Origin: Rhizobacter koreensis
Lineage (GTDB): Bacteria; Pseudomonadota; Gammaproteobacteria; Burkholderiales; Burkholderiaceae_C
Assembly (NCBI RefSeq): GCF_013366375.1
Contig: NZ_JABWMJ010000004.1
Span: 62,001 to 126,000 of the forward strand
Direction: 5' to 3'
DNA length: 64,000 nt
The notes under the pieces were generated by a model. The model worked only from the letters and a program-made list of their open reading frames with translations, did not search any database and was not told where the DNA came from. Made by a program: the position numbers and the translations under genes. Positions 1 to 8,674 of the stretch are shown one piece after another. Within the stretch, counting starts at the first letter, position 1, and the number at the start of each line of letters is the position of its first letter.

Positions 1-839
1 AGGAGCTCGATGCAGCGGCGCGGGCCGCGTGCGAGATCGCGATCGTCGCGAACCCGCGGCCGCAGGATCTTCGCGCGATGCCCAACCTGCGCTTGGTGCA
101 CAGCGTGTGGGCGGGCGTCGAGCGACTCGTCGCCGATCTGCCGGACACCGGGCTGAAGATCGTGCGCCTGGTCGACCCGCAACTCGCCGCGACGATGGCC
201 GAGGCGGTGCTCGCCTGGACCCTGTACCTGCACCGCGACATGCCGCGCTATGCGCGCCAGCAGGCCGCGCGTCAGTGGCTGCCGCACGATTACGCGCCGC
301 CGGGCCGGCGGACGGTCTCGCTGTTGGGGCTCGGAGCGCTGGGTGCCGCGAGCGCGGCGAAGCTGCTCGACGCCGGCTTCAGGGTGTGCGGCTGGAGCCG
401 CAGTCCCAAGGCGCTGCCCGGCGTCGAATGCCATGCCGGCGACCACGAACTCGTCGCGATGCTCGGACGGACCGACATCCTCGTGTGCCTGCTGCCCCTC
501 ACGCCACAGACCCGCGGCGTGGTCAACGCGGGCGCTTTCGAGGCGCTGCGCCGCGGCGCGTCGCTGATCAATTTCGCCCGCGGACCGATCGTCGACGATG
601 GCGCGCTGCGGGCGGCGCTCGATGCGGGGCGGTTGACGCACGCTGTGCTCGACGTCTTCGATCGCGAACCGCTGCCGGCCGATGCCTGGCAGTGGGCGCA
701 TTCGGGCGTGACGGTGCTGCCGCACATCTCGGCAGCCACCGACCGGACCACGGCTTCTGCGATCGTCGCGGCGAACATCAGGCGCTATCGCGAATCGGGG
801 ATCATCCCGGCGGCCGTGGATCGCGCGGCGGGCTATTGA
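1..839 (+). CDS. GhrA-like glyoxylate/hydroxypyruvate reductase, 5' end cut by window
   Basis: NAD(P)H-dependent D-2-hydroxyacid dehydrogenase of the GhrA type, expected to reduce glyoxylate or hydroxypyruvate in the cytoplasm. The reading frame is open from the first bases of the window and already codes for family-like sequence before the ATG at 78, so the true start lies upstream and the ATG at 78 is internal. Visible signatures are the dinucleotide-binding loop GLGALGAASAAKLL, the LPLTPQTRGVVNAGAF segment, INFARGPIVDDGAL with the substrate-binding Arg, the DVFDREPLP segment and the catalytic-His region VLPHISAATD. The C-terminus is complete. No neighbour clarifies its specific substrate. 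Confidence 0.9.
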   Translation, partial: ELDAAARAACEIAIVANPRPQDLRAMPNLRLVHSVWAGVERLVADLPDTGLKIVRLVDPQLAATMAEAVLAWTLYLHRDMPRYARQQAARQWLPHDYAPPGRRTVSLLGLGALGAASAAKLLDAGFRVCGWSRSPKALPGVECHAGDHELVAMLGRTDILVCLLPLTPQTRGVVNAGAFEALRRGASLINFARGPIVDDGALRAALDAGRLTHAVLDVFDREPLPADAWQWAHSGVTVLPHISAATDRTTASAIVAANIRRYRESGIIPAAVDRAAGY

Positions 840-1177
840 TCGGGCGTCGCGTCGGCGCGGCTGTTGAGCGCTCGACCGTCGCCAGTGCCGTGCGGGAGGC
901 GTCGGGTCCGTCGTCGCGACTCGGGCAGAAGTCGGACCATTGCCGTCCGGCTGCGGCGCATCAGGCGAGCGAACGCCCGTCGTTCGGCGCCCCCCGCGGC
1001 TGCGTCGCTTCCGCGCGCTTTCGAGCCGCACCTGCTGCGTGGCAGGCGGGTGTCGATGCGGCGCTGCGCGATCGTTACCTGAGTGCCGGCCATGAAAAAG
1101 GCGCCTGCCGGTGTGCGGCAGGCGCCTTCGAGAGACGCGCCGGCGGACGAACGGGTCCGCCGGCAAGCGGCTTGTCG
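840..1177. other. Intergenic region with no gene recognised
   Basis: This stretch lies between the convergent ends of the reductase and the PEP-CTERM gene. Apart from the terminator hairpin at 1095-1128 I see no conserved reading frame or RNA gene in it. Confidence 0.6.
1095..1128 (-). terminator. Intrinsic terminator of the PEP-CTERM gene
   Basis: The arms aaggcgcctgccg (1098-1110) and cggcaggcgcctt (1116-1128) form a perfect 13-bp stem with a 5-nt loop. On the minus strand the stem is followed by a T-run. It sits about 50 bp past the stop codon of the minus-strand gene ending at 1178. Confidence 0.9.
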
Positions 1178-1753
1178 TCAGGCCGACTTGCGACGGCGAG
1201 CAATCAGCAACCCGGCGAGGCCGGCGCCCAGCAGCCCGATCGTCGCGGGTTCGGGCACCTGCAGCGAGACGTTGTCCAGCAACAGGACGCCGGCTTGGTC
1301 GAGAAAATCGAACGACAGCGTCATGCTGGCCGCATTGGTAAGGCCGCCGAACCGATAGAGCGTGTAGCCGTCGGGCGCCGCGTTCAACAGCGACAGCAGC
1401 GTCTGCCCGCCGAAGCTCGCGGTGAAGCTGCTCGGAATGCCGCCATCCGGCTTGAACGCGAACGACAACATCCAAGGCACGCCGGCTCTGCCGACGTCGA
1501 TGGTCTGCTGGATACCGCCGGTCGCAAAGACCGGTCCGAAGAACGCGCTGCAGTTCCCGCTGTACACGGAGGCGCCGGGGCCCGGGCATTCAACGCCGTT
1601 GAAGTCGGACTCGCCAGTCGGGGTCCAGCCGTCGAAAGTGGCGCTTTCGAACCCGCCGTTGACGACGAGTTCGGGCGAGGCGCTGGCGGGGCCGGCGAAC
1701 GCCGTCAATCCGGCGACGAGAGTCGCGAGGATGCATGGGGCACGCTTTTGCAT
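1178..1753 (-). CDS. PEP-CTERM surface protein
   Basis: A 191-residue exported protein. It has an N-terminal signal peptide (hydrophobic segment ending near PASASPELV), a body with the NGGFESATFDGW opening common in PEP-CTERM proteins that fold as carbohydrate-binding-like beta sandwiches, and a C-terminal sorting tail: PEPATIGLLGAG, a short membrane segment, then an Arg-rich end (ARRRKSA). Such tails are recognised by exosortase and the protein is then anchored or released at the surface with exopolysaccharide. The start at 1753 has the SD sequence AGGAAA. No promoter is visible in the 119 bp before it, so it is probably read from the upstream S8 protease gene. Confidence 0.88.
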   Translation of the reverse strand: MQKRAPCILATLVAGLTAFAGPASASPELVVNGGFESATFDGWTPTGESDFNGVECPGPGASVYSGNCSAFFGPVFATGGIQQTIDVGRAGVPWMLSFAFKPDGGIPSSFTASFGGQTLLSLLNAAPDGYTLYRFGGLTNAASMTLSFDFLDQAGVLLLDNVSLQVPEPATIGLLGAGLAGLLIARRRKSA

Positions 1754-1872
1754 GATTGTTTTCCTGAGGTTGAAAGTGGGGCCGGAGACCGGTCGATCCT
1801 GAGAGGGCCATGACTGCCGCTCCTGACGGACGCTGCGCCCATGGCCGTTCCCGACGGCAGGCTGCCGTGCAT

Positions 1873-4335
1873 TCAGATCGCCGTGAGGGTCACCCGGTTG
1901 CCGGTATACGAGATCCGGAGCTGCCGTCCACCCGACGTGACCGACGCGCCTTCGGGCAAGCCCGAGAACGTGCCGACCAGCGTACCAGCCTGGACCAGTG
2001 TGAACTGCTGCCCCGGGGTCGGCGCCGTGGCCAAGTCGACGACCAGGTTGCCGCCGAGCGCGACGGTGCCCGTCGCCACGAGGCGCGACGACGTGCCGCC
2101 GGCGCCGAGCGTGGCGACGAAGCGCGAACCGAGGGCGATCTTGGCCATGTTGGCGCGCAGCACGTCGCCCGGCTGCACCGTCACGTCGACGACGACGCCG
2201 GCGACGCTCGCCGCTTCGGTGGCGCTGACACCCGGCGCCAGCGTGCCACCCGGCAGGACGACCAGCGAGCCGCCGACGCTGCCGGTGCCACCCAGCGTGC
2301 CGCCGTTGCTGACCGTCACGCCCGAGCTGTTGCTGCCGACGACCGAAAGCTTCCCGCCGGTGACGTTCGAGCCGCCCGCGTAGGTGTTGTTGCCGGTCAG
2401 GAACAGCGTGCCGGTGCCCGACTTCGTGAGCGAGGCGTTGTACTGGCCGCGGTCGATCTTGTCCTGGATGTAGGCCGCGCGGGCGTCCATCCATTCCTTG
2501 CGCCACTTCAGAGCGTCGCTGTACGGGATCTTGTCGTACATCTCCGGGTGGCCGTTGGTGATCGCCTGGATCTGCGGATCGTTCAGGATGCCCTGGAGAA
2601 CGAAGGCCTGCGGGCTCACCGAGCCGTCGGGGTTCAGCACGTTGGGGCTGAAGTCGCCCGCCATGGCGATGCCTTGCTGGCGGTAGTTCGCCAGCCACTG
2701 ACGGTCTTCCGATTCGCGTTGCTTGATCGCGATCTGGCCGATGTCGTTCGACCAGACGTCGACCGCCGCCTTGCTCATGTTGTAGAGCATCGGGGTCAGG
2801 AACTGGCCGGGGCCATGCATGCCCTTGGCCAGATCGGGAATCCCCCAGCCCCAGCGGTCGTCGGGAAGACCGTCGGGAGCAGTCCACGCGATGGACACCC
2901 CGGTAGGCGAGGTTTGCCCGGTGCCGAGGAACCGCACGCCGTCGGTCATCTTGTTGTTGGCGGTGGTGAGCATCACCTCACGCGCCTGCTTGGCGTCCAT
3001 GTTCGGGAAGCGCGACAGCAGCACTCCCATCACGCCGGTCGCGACCGGCGTGGCCGGCGAGGTGCCGCTCGAGTTCGAGTAGGCCGTGTCGCCACCGCTG
3101 CTCGTGGTGCGAACGTTGTTCGACGGGGTCGACACGACCCACCACTTGGCAAGGCCCGCCTCGTTGAACCCGAACTGCTTGGTGTACTCGGGGTTGGCGG
3201 CGGTCGGCGGCTGCACACCGCCGACGCTCACGAACTGGTTCTCGGCCTGCGGATTGAAGAACGGGTACGACGGGCGGAAGTACGGGTTGCTCCAGTCGTT
3301 GTTGCCGGCCGAGCGGACGTCGACGGTGCCGGTGACCTTGATCGCGTTCCAGATGGCGTCCATGAACGACAGCCCCGGGAAGTTGGGGTTGTACTGGATG
3401 CCGCCCGCGGAATAGGTCTTCTTGAAGAAGAAGAACTGGTATTCGAGGTCTCGCAGGAACTCGTTCGGAATGGTCGTCGCCATCGCCGTGGGGCTGGTGC
3501 TGTCCTTGCCCGCGATCTGATAGGCGTTCGTGCGATTGCCGTTGGCGCCCAGGTCGCGCCCCAGACCGTCGAAGCGGGTTCTGTCGATCGTCTGGACGAA
3601 CGAGCCCCAGCTTTCGTTGATCGCCTTCGCGCCTGCGTCCACCAGCGCCTTGGTGGCGGTATAGAAGTAGACGTAGTCGTGGAACGGGCCATGCGACTGG
3701 GTGTCCGAACCACCGGTCTTGGCGACCACCATCGTCGAGGCGAAGGCGATGCCTTGTTGCTGGCCGACGTTGTCCCGCTTGCCGGAGGTGACGCCGAGCA
3801 TGCCGGTGCCGTGCGAGTAGTCGCTGGTGCGCGCCTGGTCACCGTCGATGACGAACGGGTCGCCTGCGGTGAACGGGTTGCCCGGGTTCGCCGTGCGATA
3901 GCCGAAGCCCGACGTGGCGTAGACACCCGACCCGCGCGCCGAGACGATCAGCGGGGTCTGGAATGCCTCGTGCGTGGGCCGATAGCCCGAGTCCAGCATG
4001 CCGATCGTGACACCCTGGCCGTAGTAGCCGAGGGCGTAGGCGGTCGACGCGTTGACCGCGAACAGCTGCCACGGCACGGTCACCGCGGTGCCACCGGTGG
4101 TGCCGGTGAAGTTGCCGTATTCCGGCGTTTCCCAGCTCGCCTTGGCCGCAGGCATCTGCTGCGGATTGGTGGCGACGAAGCCCGGGTCGCCCGGGTACGA
4201 CCACTGGTTCGCGTGAGCAGAAGCGATGGCAAGGCTCAGCAGCGACAACGCGAAAGCCGGAGCGCGCAGAGCGTTCGCCTTCCTGCTTCGGTGCAACTTC
4301 GTCGTGTTGCGTTCTAAAGAAATCGTATGAGTCAA
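1873..4335 (-). CDS. Secreted S8 (subtilisin-like) protease with autotransporter-type passenger repeats, no beta-barrel
   Basis: An 820-residue serine protease, probably exported. After a basic N-terminus and hydrophobic segment ending near residue 42, the peptidase S8 triad is visible: Asp115 (GMLDSGYR), His175 (SHGTGML), the oxyanion Asn near 345 (SAGNND) and Ser426 (GTSPATP). From about residue 630 there is an autotransporter-associated beta-strand repeat (GTLFLTGNNTYAGG) and a short beta-helical tail. Classical autotransporter proteases continue with a beta-barrel of roughly 250-300 residues. Here the frame stops at residue 820, so surface delivery must differ or the protein is released. 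The start codon is TTG, chosen because a strong SD (GGAGG) lies 7 nt upstream. It precedes a PEP-CTERM gene and has a sigma-54 promoter about 290 bp upstream. Confidence 0.88.
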   Translation of the reverse strand: MTHTISLERNTTKLHRSRKANALRAPAFALSLLSLAIASAHANQWSYPGDPGFVATNPQQMPAAKASWETPEYGNFTGTTGGTAVTVPWQLFAVNASTAYALGYYGQGVTIGMLDSGYRPTHEAFQTPLIVSARGSGVYATSGFGYRTANPGNPFTAGDPFVIDGDQARTSDYSHGTGMLGVTSGKRDNVGQQQGIAFASTMVVAKTGGSDTQSHGPFHDYVYFYTATKALVDAGAKAINESWGSFVQTIDRTRFDGLGRDLGANGNRTNAYQIAGKDSTSPTAMATTIPNEFLRDLEYQFFFFKKTYSAGGIQYNPNFPGLSFMDAIWNAIKVTGTVDVRSAGNNDWSNPYFRPSYPFFNPQAENQFVSVGGVQPPTAANPEYTKQFGFNEAGLAKWWVVSTPSNNVRTTSSGGDTAYSNSSGTSPATPVATGVMGVLLSRFPNMDAKQAREVMLTTANNKMTDGVRFLGTGQTSPTGVSIAWTAPDGLPDDRWGWGIPDLAKGMHGPGQFLTPMLYNMSKAAVDVWSNDIGQIAIKQRESEDRQWLANYRQQGIAMAGDFSPNVLNPDGSVSPQAFVLQGILNDPQIQAITNGHPEMYDKIPYSDALKWRKEWMDARAAYIQDKIDRGQYNASLTKSGTGTLFLTGNNTYAGGSNVTGGKLSVVGSNSSGVTVSNGGTLGGTGSVGGSLVVLPGGTLAPGVSATEAASVAGVVVDVTVQPGDVLRANMAKIALGSRFVATLGAGGTSSRLVATGTVALGGNLVVDLATAPTPGQQFTLVQAGTLVGTFSGLPEGASVTSGGRQLRISYTGNRVTLTAI

Positions 4336-4625
4336 TTTGTCCTCCGGTCGGGATGATGAGATACCGCGCCGTCATGGCGCCCAGAACGTTCCGGCGTCTG
4401 ATACGAGCTGCGCCAGTTGCATAACTTCTTGAACGAGGCCTCGCGGCATCGCGTAGTGATTGCTGCGGTGCGAAAGGGTCCGGTGTTTTCTCGTGCGCCC
4501 GCGCAACCTGGTTCAGGCCACCCAGCACCACGGGAGCGGCGCGCCGACAGATGAGGCAAGCAGGAGCGGCGGCAGTGCGCGGGCGCACCGTTCGGAAGCA
4601 TCCGGACGAATGTTTCGAATCGAAA

Positions 4626-4641
4626 CGCAAAGCGCGTGCCA
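4626..4641 (-). promoter_or_regulatory. Sigma-54 (RpoN) promoter for the S8 protease/PEP-CTERM unit
   Basis: Read on the minus strand the site is TGGCACGCGCTTTGCG. It matches the RpoN consensus TGGCACG-N4-TTGC exactly, with GG and GC ten bases apart. The predicted transcript start is near 4615, giving a leader of about 280 nt before the TTG start at 4335. RpoN promoters controlled by the PrsK/PrsR system are known for PEP-CTERM genes in Zoogloea, which fits this neighbourhood. Confidence 0.75.
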
Positions 4642-4758
4642 GTGGGAGAGCCGACGCCGGCGACGCAACCCTGGTGCGCGCTGCGTGGATCGGACCCTTC
4701 CGGGCGACCGCGAAGCGACGAGGTCGAGGCTGCGGCGAAAGGCATTCGTTTGCAGTGG

Positions 4759-4771
4759 TTGGTCAGACCAA
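4759..4771. promoter_or_regulatory. Palindrome TTGGTC-A-GACCAA, possible activator or repressor site
   Basis: A perfect inverted repeat with 6-bp arms and a 1-bp centre. It lies about 120 bp upstream of the sigma-54 promoter of the S8 protease, a distance usual for an enhancer-binding protein, but it also resembles GntR-family operators (TGGTNNNACCA). It is one of several GGTCNGACC sites between genes in this window. Confidence 0.4.
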
Positions 4772-5592
4772 TCGAGACAGGTGCTCTCCTCGTGGTGAAC
4801 GAAGCGTTGCCGACGGCCGTGCCGGGCCATCGGCAGCGGTCTGCAACGCGGCGACGATGGTAGATGCGGGGCGCTTGGAACGGACCTACCGTTCGTCCAC
4901 ACGCGCGGCTCCCGGCACGTGGCGCGCGCCGGCAAGCAGGGATGCGGGCGCGAGCGCGGAATCGATCGCGAGGGTGTCCCGCACCGGCCTGCGTGCGACG
5001 GGCCGGAGGCGCTTGCCGCCGCGGGTCGTGCACGAGCGCCGGCGCAGAGGCGCTCGGCTGCCGCCGGCATCAGGTGCTCCTGCCTCGTGCTTGCCGCATC
5101 GTGTCTCCCGGTTCTCGTCGCTGCCGGCTGGGTGCCGGCCGCAGCTCTCCTGTGACGGGCGCTGGACCGTGGCGGCGCTGCAGCGGGCGCGAAGAATACA
5201 CCTCGCGCCTCTGGAGGTGTGATGGGCCAAGCCCGATGGGGCGAGGCTGCAGGCAGGCTCCATGCGGCGATGCCGAACGCGGCGCGCGGTCGAGCTCTGG
5301 TCGTGCGGGTTCGGTCCGTCGGCCGGGCAATCGATCCGGCAAGCGGCGACTCAGCCGGCGATGGCCCGAGATCGCCACGGCCCAGAGCCGAGGCGTTGCT
5401 CGCCCGGCGCACCGATCCGGCGTCTCGACGGTGGGTCATGCCCTGTGCGCGAGCCTTTCCGCCTGCGGTCGCTCACTCGCACGCACCGAAGCGGCGTGGC
5501 GGGCACCGGCTTGGCCATGTCGCGCTGCAACATGGGGCATGCGCCGTGCGGGAGCCGCCGCGAGCGGGCAGAGAGCCCGCGGCTCGGCTGTC

Positions 5593-5608
5593 TGGCATGG
5601 GGCTTGCG
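5593..5608 (+). promoter_or_regulatory. Sigma-54-type promoter upstream of nirB
   Basis: TGGCATGGGGCTTGCG matches TGGCACG-N4-TTGC with one mismatch (T for C at position 6) and correct GG-N10-GC spacing. The predicted start near 5619 gives a ~155-nt leader to nirB. Nitrogen-regulated (NtrC/RpoN) control of assimilatory nitrite reductase is well known, so the site is plausible but unproven. Confidence 0.5.
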
Positions 5609-5774
5609 GAATCTTCGCTCGGAAGCTCGGACCCGGGCGCTGCGTGATCGCTGTTCGATCGCGTGCGCCACGGCGGAACGCTCGCGCGGCATCGGCAGGC
5701 TGCGGCGACCGCTTCGCTGCACGGTCCGGCGCGCGCGAGGGTCCGCGCAGTGCTCGATTGGGTAGAAAAAGCGT

Positions 5775-8285
5775 ATGCAGATCGTTCTCGTCGGCCACGG
5801 CATGGTGGGCCACAAGTTCCTGGAGACGTTGGCCGAAGCCGGCGTTCGGGATGCGCGCGTCACGGTGCTCTGCGAGGAGCCGCGGCCCGCGTACGACCGC
5901 GTCCATCTGTCGTCGTTCTTCGCCGGCCAATCGGCCGCGGACCTCTCGCTGGTCGAGCCGGGCTTCTTCGAGCGCACGGGCTTCGAACTGCGCCTCGGCG
6001 CGCGCGCGGTCGCGGTCGAGCGACGCCAGAACACCGTCACCAGCGCCACGGGAGAGGTGCTCACGTACGACAAGCTGGTGCTCGCGACCGGCTCGTACCC
6101 CTTCGTGCCGCCGGTGCCCGGCCGCGAGCGTGCGCACTGCCACGTCTACCGCACGATCGAGGACCTCGAAGCCATGAAGGCGTCGGGCGCCCGGTCGAAG
6201 AGCGGGGTGGTGGTCGGCGGCGGCCTGCTCGGGCTCGAGTGCGCGAAGGCGCTCGTCGACATGGGCCTCGACACCCACGTCGTCGAATTCGCGCCGCGTC
6301 TCATGACGGTGCAGGTCGACGACGCCGGCGGCCGGGTGCTGCGCGAGAAGATCGAGACGCTCGGCGTGCACGTGCACACCGGGCGCCACACCGTCGAGAT
6401 CACCGACGGTGCGGGTGCGCGCCATCGCATGGTGTTCGCCGACGGCAGCTGGCTCGAGACCGACATGATCGTGTTCTCGGCCGGCATTCGTCCGCGTGAC
6501 GAGCTGGCGCGCCAGTGCGCGCTCGCGATCGGGCCGCGCGGCGGCGTCGTGATCGACAGCCACTGTCGCAGCAGCGACCGCGACGTCTACGCGATCGGCG
6601 AATGCGCGTCGTGGAACGAGCAGACCTTCGGGCTCGTCGCGCCCGGCTACGACATGGCGCGCGTGGCGGCGCGCCACATCGCCGGTGAGCCGGACGCGGC
6701 GTTCGTCGGCGCCGACCTCAGCACCAAGCTCAAGCTCATGGGCGTCGACGTCGCGAGCATCGGCGACGCGCAGGGCCGCACGCCGCGCAGCCGCAGCTTC
6801 AGCTACACCGACGAGCTGCGGCAGATCTACAAGAAGATCGTCGTCAGCGCCGACGGCAGGCAGCTGCTCGGCGCGGTGCTCGTCGGTGATGCCGCCGAAT
6901 ACGGCACGCTGCTGCAGATGGCGCTGAACGGCATCGCATTGCCGGCCGACCCCGAGTTCCTGATCCTCCCCGGCAGCGACGGCAAGGCCAGGGCGGCGCT
7001 CGGTGCCGATGCGCTGCCGGCGAGCGCGCAGCTCTGCTCGTGCAACGACGTCAGCAAGGCCCGTGTCTGCGAGGCGGTCGGTGCCAGCGCGTGCACGATC
7101 GGCGCGATCAAGTCCTGCACCAAGGCCGGCAGCACCTGCGGAGGTTGCGTGCCGCTCGTCACGCAGGTGATGAAGGCCGAAATGGCGCGGCTCGGCATGG
7201 CGGTGACCAACCATGTCTGCGAGCACTTCGCGTACTCGCGCCAGGAGCTCTATCACCTGGTTCGGGTGGGCAACATCCGCAGCTTCAGCGAGCTCGTCGC
7301 GAGGCACGGCAAGGGCCTCGGATGCGATGTCTGCAAGCCAGTCGCCGCGAGCATCTTCGCGTCGTGCTGGAACGAGTTCGTCCTCAAGCCCGAACTCGCC
7401 GGCCTGCAGGACAGCAACGACTACTACCTCGGCAACATCCAGAAGGACGGCACCTACTCGGTGGTGCCGCGCATGCCCGGCGGCGAGGTCACGCCCGACG
7501 GCCTGATCGCGGTCGGGCAGGTCGCCAAGAAGTACGGGCTCTACACCAAGGTCACGGGCGGGCAACGCGTCGACCTGTTCGGCGCTCGCGTCGAGCAGCT
7601 GCCGCTGATCTGGGAGGAGCTGATCGCCGCCGGCTTCGAGTCGGGCCACGCCTACGGCAAGGCGCTGCGCACCGTGAAGAGCTGCGTCGGGTCGACCTGG
7701 TGCCGCTACGGCGTCGGCGACAGCGTGGGTCTCGCAGTCGAACTCGAGAACCGCTACAAGGGCCTGCGCGCGCCGCACAAGATCAAGTTCGGCGTCTCGG
7801 GCTGCACGCGCGAATGCGCCGAGGCGCAAGGCAAGGACGTCGGCGCGATCGCGACCGACAAGGGCTGGAACCTCTACGTCTGCGGCAACGGCGGCATGAA
7901 GCCGCGCCACGCGGAGCTGCTGGCGAGCGACCTCTCGAAGGACGAGCTGGTCCGCCTGATCGACCGCTTCCTCATGTTCTACGTGCGCACCGCCGATCGG
8001 CTGCAGCGCACCAGCACCTGGCGCGAAGGCCTCGAAGGCGGCCTCGACTACCTCAAGGACGTGCTGCTGCGCGACAGCCTCGGCATCAACGGCGAGCTCG
8101 AGACCTCGATGCAGCACGTCGTCGACACCTACCAGTGCGAGTGGAAGACCGCGATCACGGACCCCGCGGTGCGCAAGCGCTTCCGCTCGTTCGTCAACAG
8201 CGATCGGCCCGACGAGCGCATCGTCTTCGTGCGCGAGCGCGGTCAGCCGCGGCCGGCACGCGAGGACGAGCGGGTACCGGCCTGA
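5775..8285 (+). CDS. nirB: Assimilatory NAD(P)H nitrite reductase, large subunit NirB
   Basis: An 836-residue cytoplasmic enzyme reducing nitrite to ammonium, the usual length for NirB. The N-terminus has the FAD-binding loop (VLVGHGMVGHKFLE) and a second NAD-binding Rossmann loop (VVVGGGLLGLECAKAL). From about residue 420 a BFD-like [2Fe-2S] segment follows (CSCNDVSKARVC ... STCGGC). The C-terminal half is the sulfite/nitrite reductase domain with the siroheme-[4Fe-4S] cysteines Cys637-x5-Cys643 and Cys677-x3-Cys681 (SGCTREC). nirD follows after 16-19 bp, then a nitrite channel. The upstream region carries a possible RpoN promoter. Confidence 0.98.
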   Translation: MQIVLVGHGMVGHKFLETLAEAGVRDARVTVLCEEPRPAYDRVHLSSFFAGQSAADLSLVEPGFFERTGFELRLGARAVAVERRQNTVTSATGEVLTYDKLVLATGSYPFVPPVPGRERAHCHVYRTIEDLEAMKASGARSKSGVVVGGGLLGLECAKALVDMGLDTHVVEFAPRLMTVQVDDAGGRVLREKIETLGVHVHTGRHTVEITDGAGARHRMVFADGSWLETDMIVFSAGIRPRDELARQCALAIGPRGGVVIDSHCRSSDRDVYAIGECASWNEQTFGLVAPGYDMARVAARHIAGEPDAAFVGADLSTKLKLMGVDVASIGDAQGRTPRSRSFSYTDELRQIYKKIVVSADGRQLLGAVLVGDAAEYGTLLQMALNGIALPADPEFLILPGSDGKARAALGADALPASAQLCSCNDVSKARVCEAVGASACTIGAIKSCTKAGSTCGGCVPLVTQVMKAEMARLGMAVTNHVCEHFAYSRQELYHLVRVGNIRSFSELVARHGKGLGCDVCKPVAASIFASCWNEFVLKPELAGLQDSNDYYLGNIQKDGTYSVVPRMPGGEVTPDGLIAVGQVAKKYGLYTKVTGGQRVDLFGARVEQLPLIWEELIAAGFESGHAYGKALRTVKSCVGSTWCRYGVGDSVGLAVELENRYKGLRAPHKIKFGVSGCTRECAEAQGKDVGAIATDKGWNLYVCGNGGMKPRHAELLASDLSKDELVRLIDRFLMFYVRTADRLQRTSTWREGLEGGLDYLKDVLLRDSLGINGELETSMQHVVDTYQCEWKTAITDPAVRKRFRSFVNSDRPDERIVFVRERGQPRPAREDERVPA

Positions 8286-8301
8286 AACGCGGAGGGCACG
8301 A

Positions 8302-8643
8302 GTGATGACAAGCGGAGCAACCGAAGCCACGCAGATCTGCGAGCTCGACGACATCGTTCCAGACACCGGCGTCGCCGCGCGCATCGGCGGCCGTCACGTG
8401 GCCGTGTTCCGGATCGGCGCGGACCGCCTGCACGCCATCGACAACGTCGACCCGAAGACCGGCGCGAGCGTTCTCGCACGCGGCCTGGTGGGCAACCTCG
8501 GCGAGCGGCTCGTCGTCGCGTCGCCGCTCTACAAGCACCACTTCGACCTGGCCACCGGCGAGTGCCTCGAGCACCCGGAGCTGAAGGTCGCCGTGCACCA
8601 CGTGCGCCTCGCGGGCCGCTGCGTGCAGGTCGCGCTCACCTGA
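8302..8643 (+). CDS. nirD: Nitrite reductase small subunit NirD
   Basis: A 113-residue Rieske-like ferredoxin-fold partner of NirB. It shows the NirD pattern: an N-terminal strand set (ICELDDIVPDTGVAARIGGRHVAVFRI), the IDNVDPKTGASVLARG segment, and the SPLYKHHFDLATGECLEHPE region. The classical Rieske Cys pairs are absent, as usual in NirD. A GTG at 8302 is immediately followed by an in-frame ATG at 8305. The SD GGAGG at 8291-8295 suits either start, the spacing being slightly better for the ATG. It directly follows nirB in the same operon. Confidence 0.95.
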   Translation: MMTSGATEATQICELDDIVPDTGVAARIGGRHVAVFRIGADRLHAIDNVDPKTGASVLARGLVGNLGERLVVASPLYKHHFDLATGECLEHPELKVAVHHVRLAGRCVQVALT

Positions 8644-8674
8644 ACTCATCCCTTTTCTACCTCCTGGAAGCACC

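Larger units (their letters stand above)
4336..5774. other. Long non-coding interval (1.4 kb) between divergent S8 protease and nirB
   Basis: Open frames cross this interval in several phases, but their translations are Arg/Ala/Pro-rich, without conserved motifs, as expected from random GC-rich DNA. What can be supported is regulatory: two divergent sigma-54-type promoters (4626-4641 and 5593-5608) and a palindrome (4759-4771). The remaining ~1 kb shows nothing I recognise. Confidence 0.6.

Noticed and set aside
1754..2887. 5' extension of the PEP-CTERM frame
   Set aside because: The frame is open upstream but overlaps the S8 protease gene; the ATG at 1753 has an SD and a signal peptide.
4551..5222. 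Open frames in the 1.4-kb interval before nirB
   Set aside because: Several overlapping frames in different phases, none with SD, signal peptide or conserved residues.
5436..8384. Very long open frame on the minus strand opposite nirB
   Set aside because: Its translation lacks any family motif and is a mirror of NirB codons; nirB on the plus strand has complete cofactor motifs. In GC-rich DNA such antisense frames are common.
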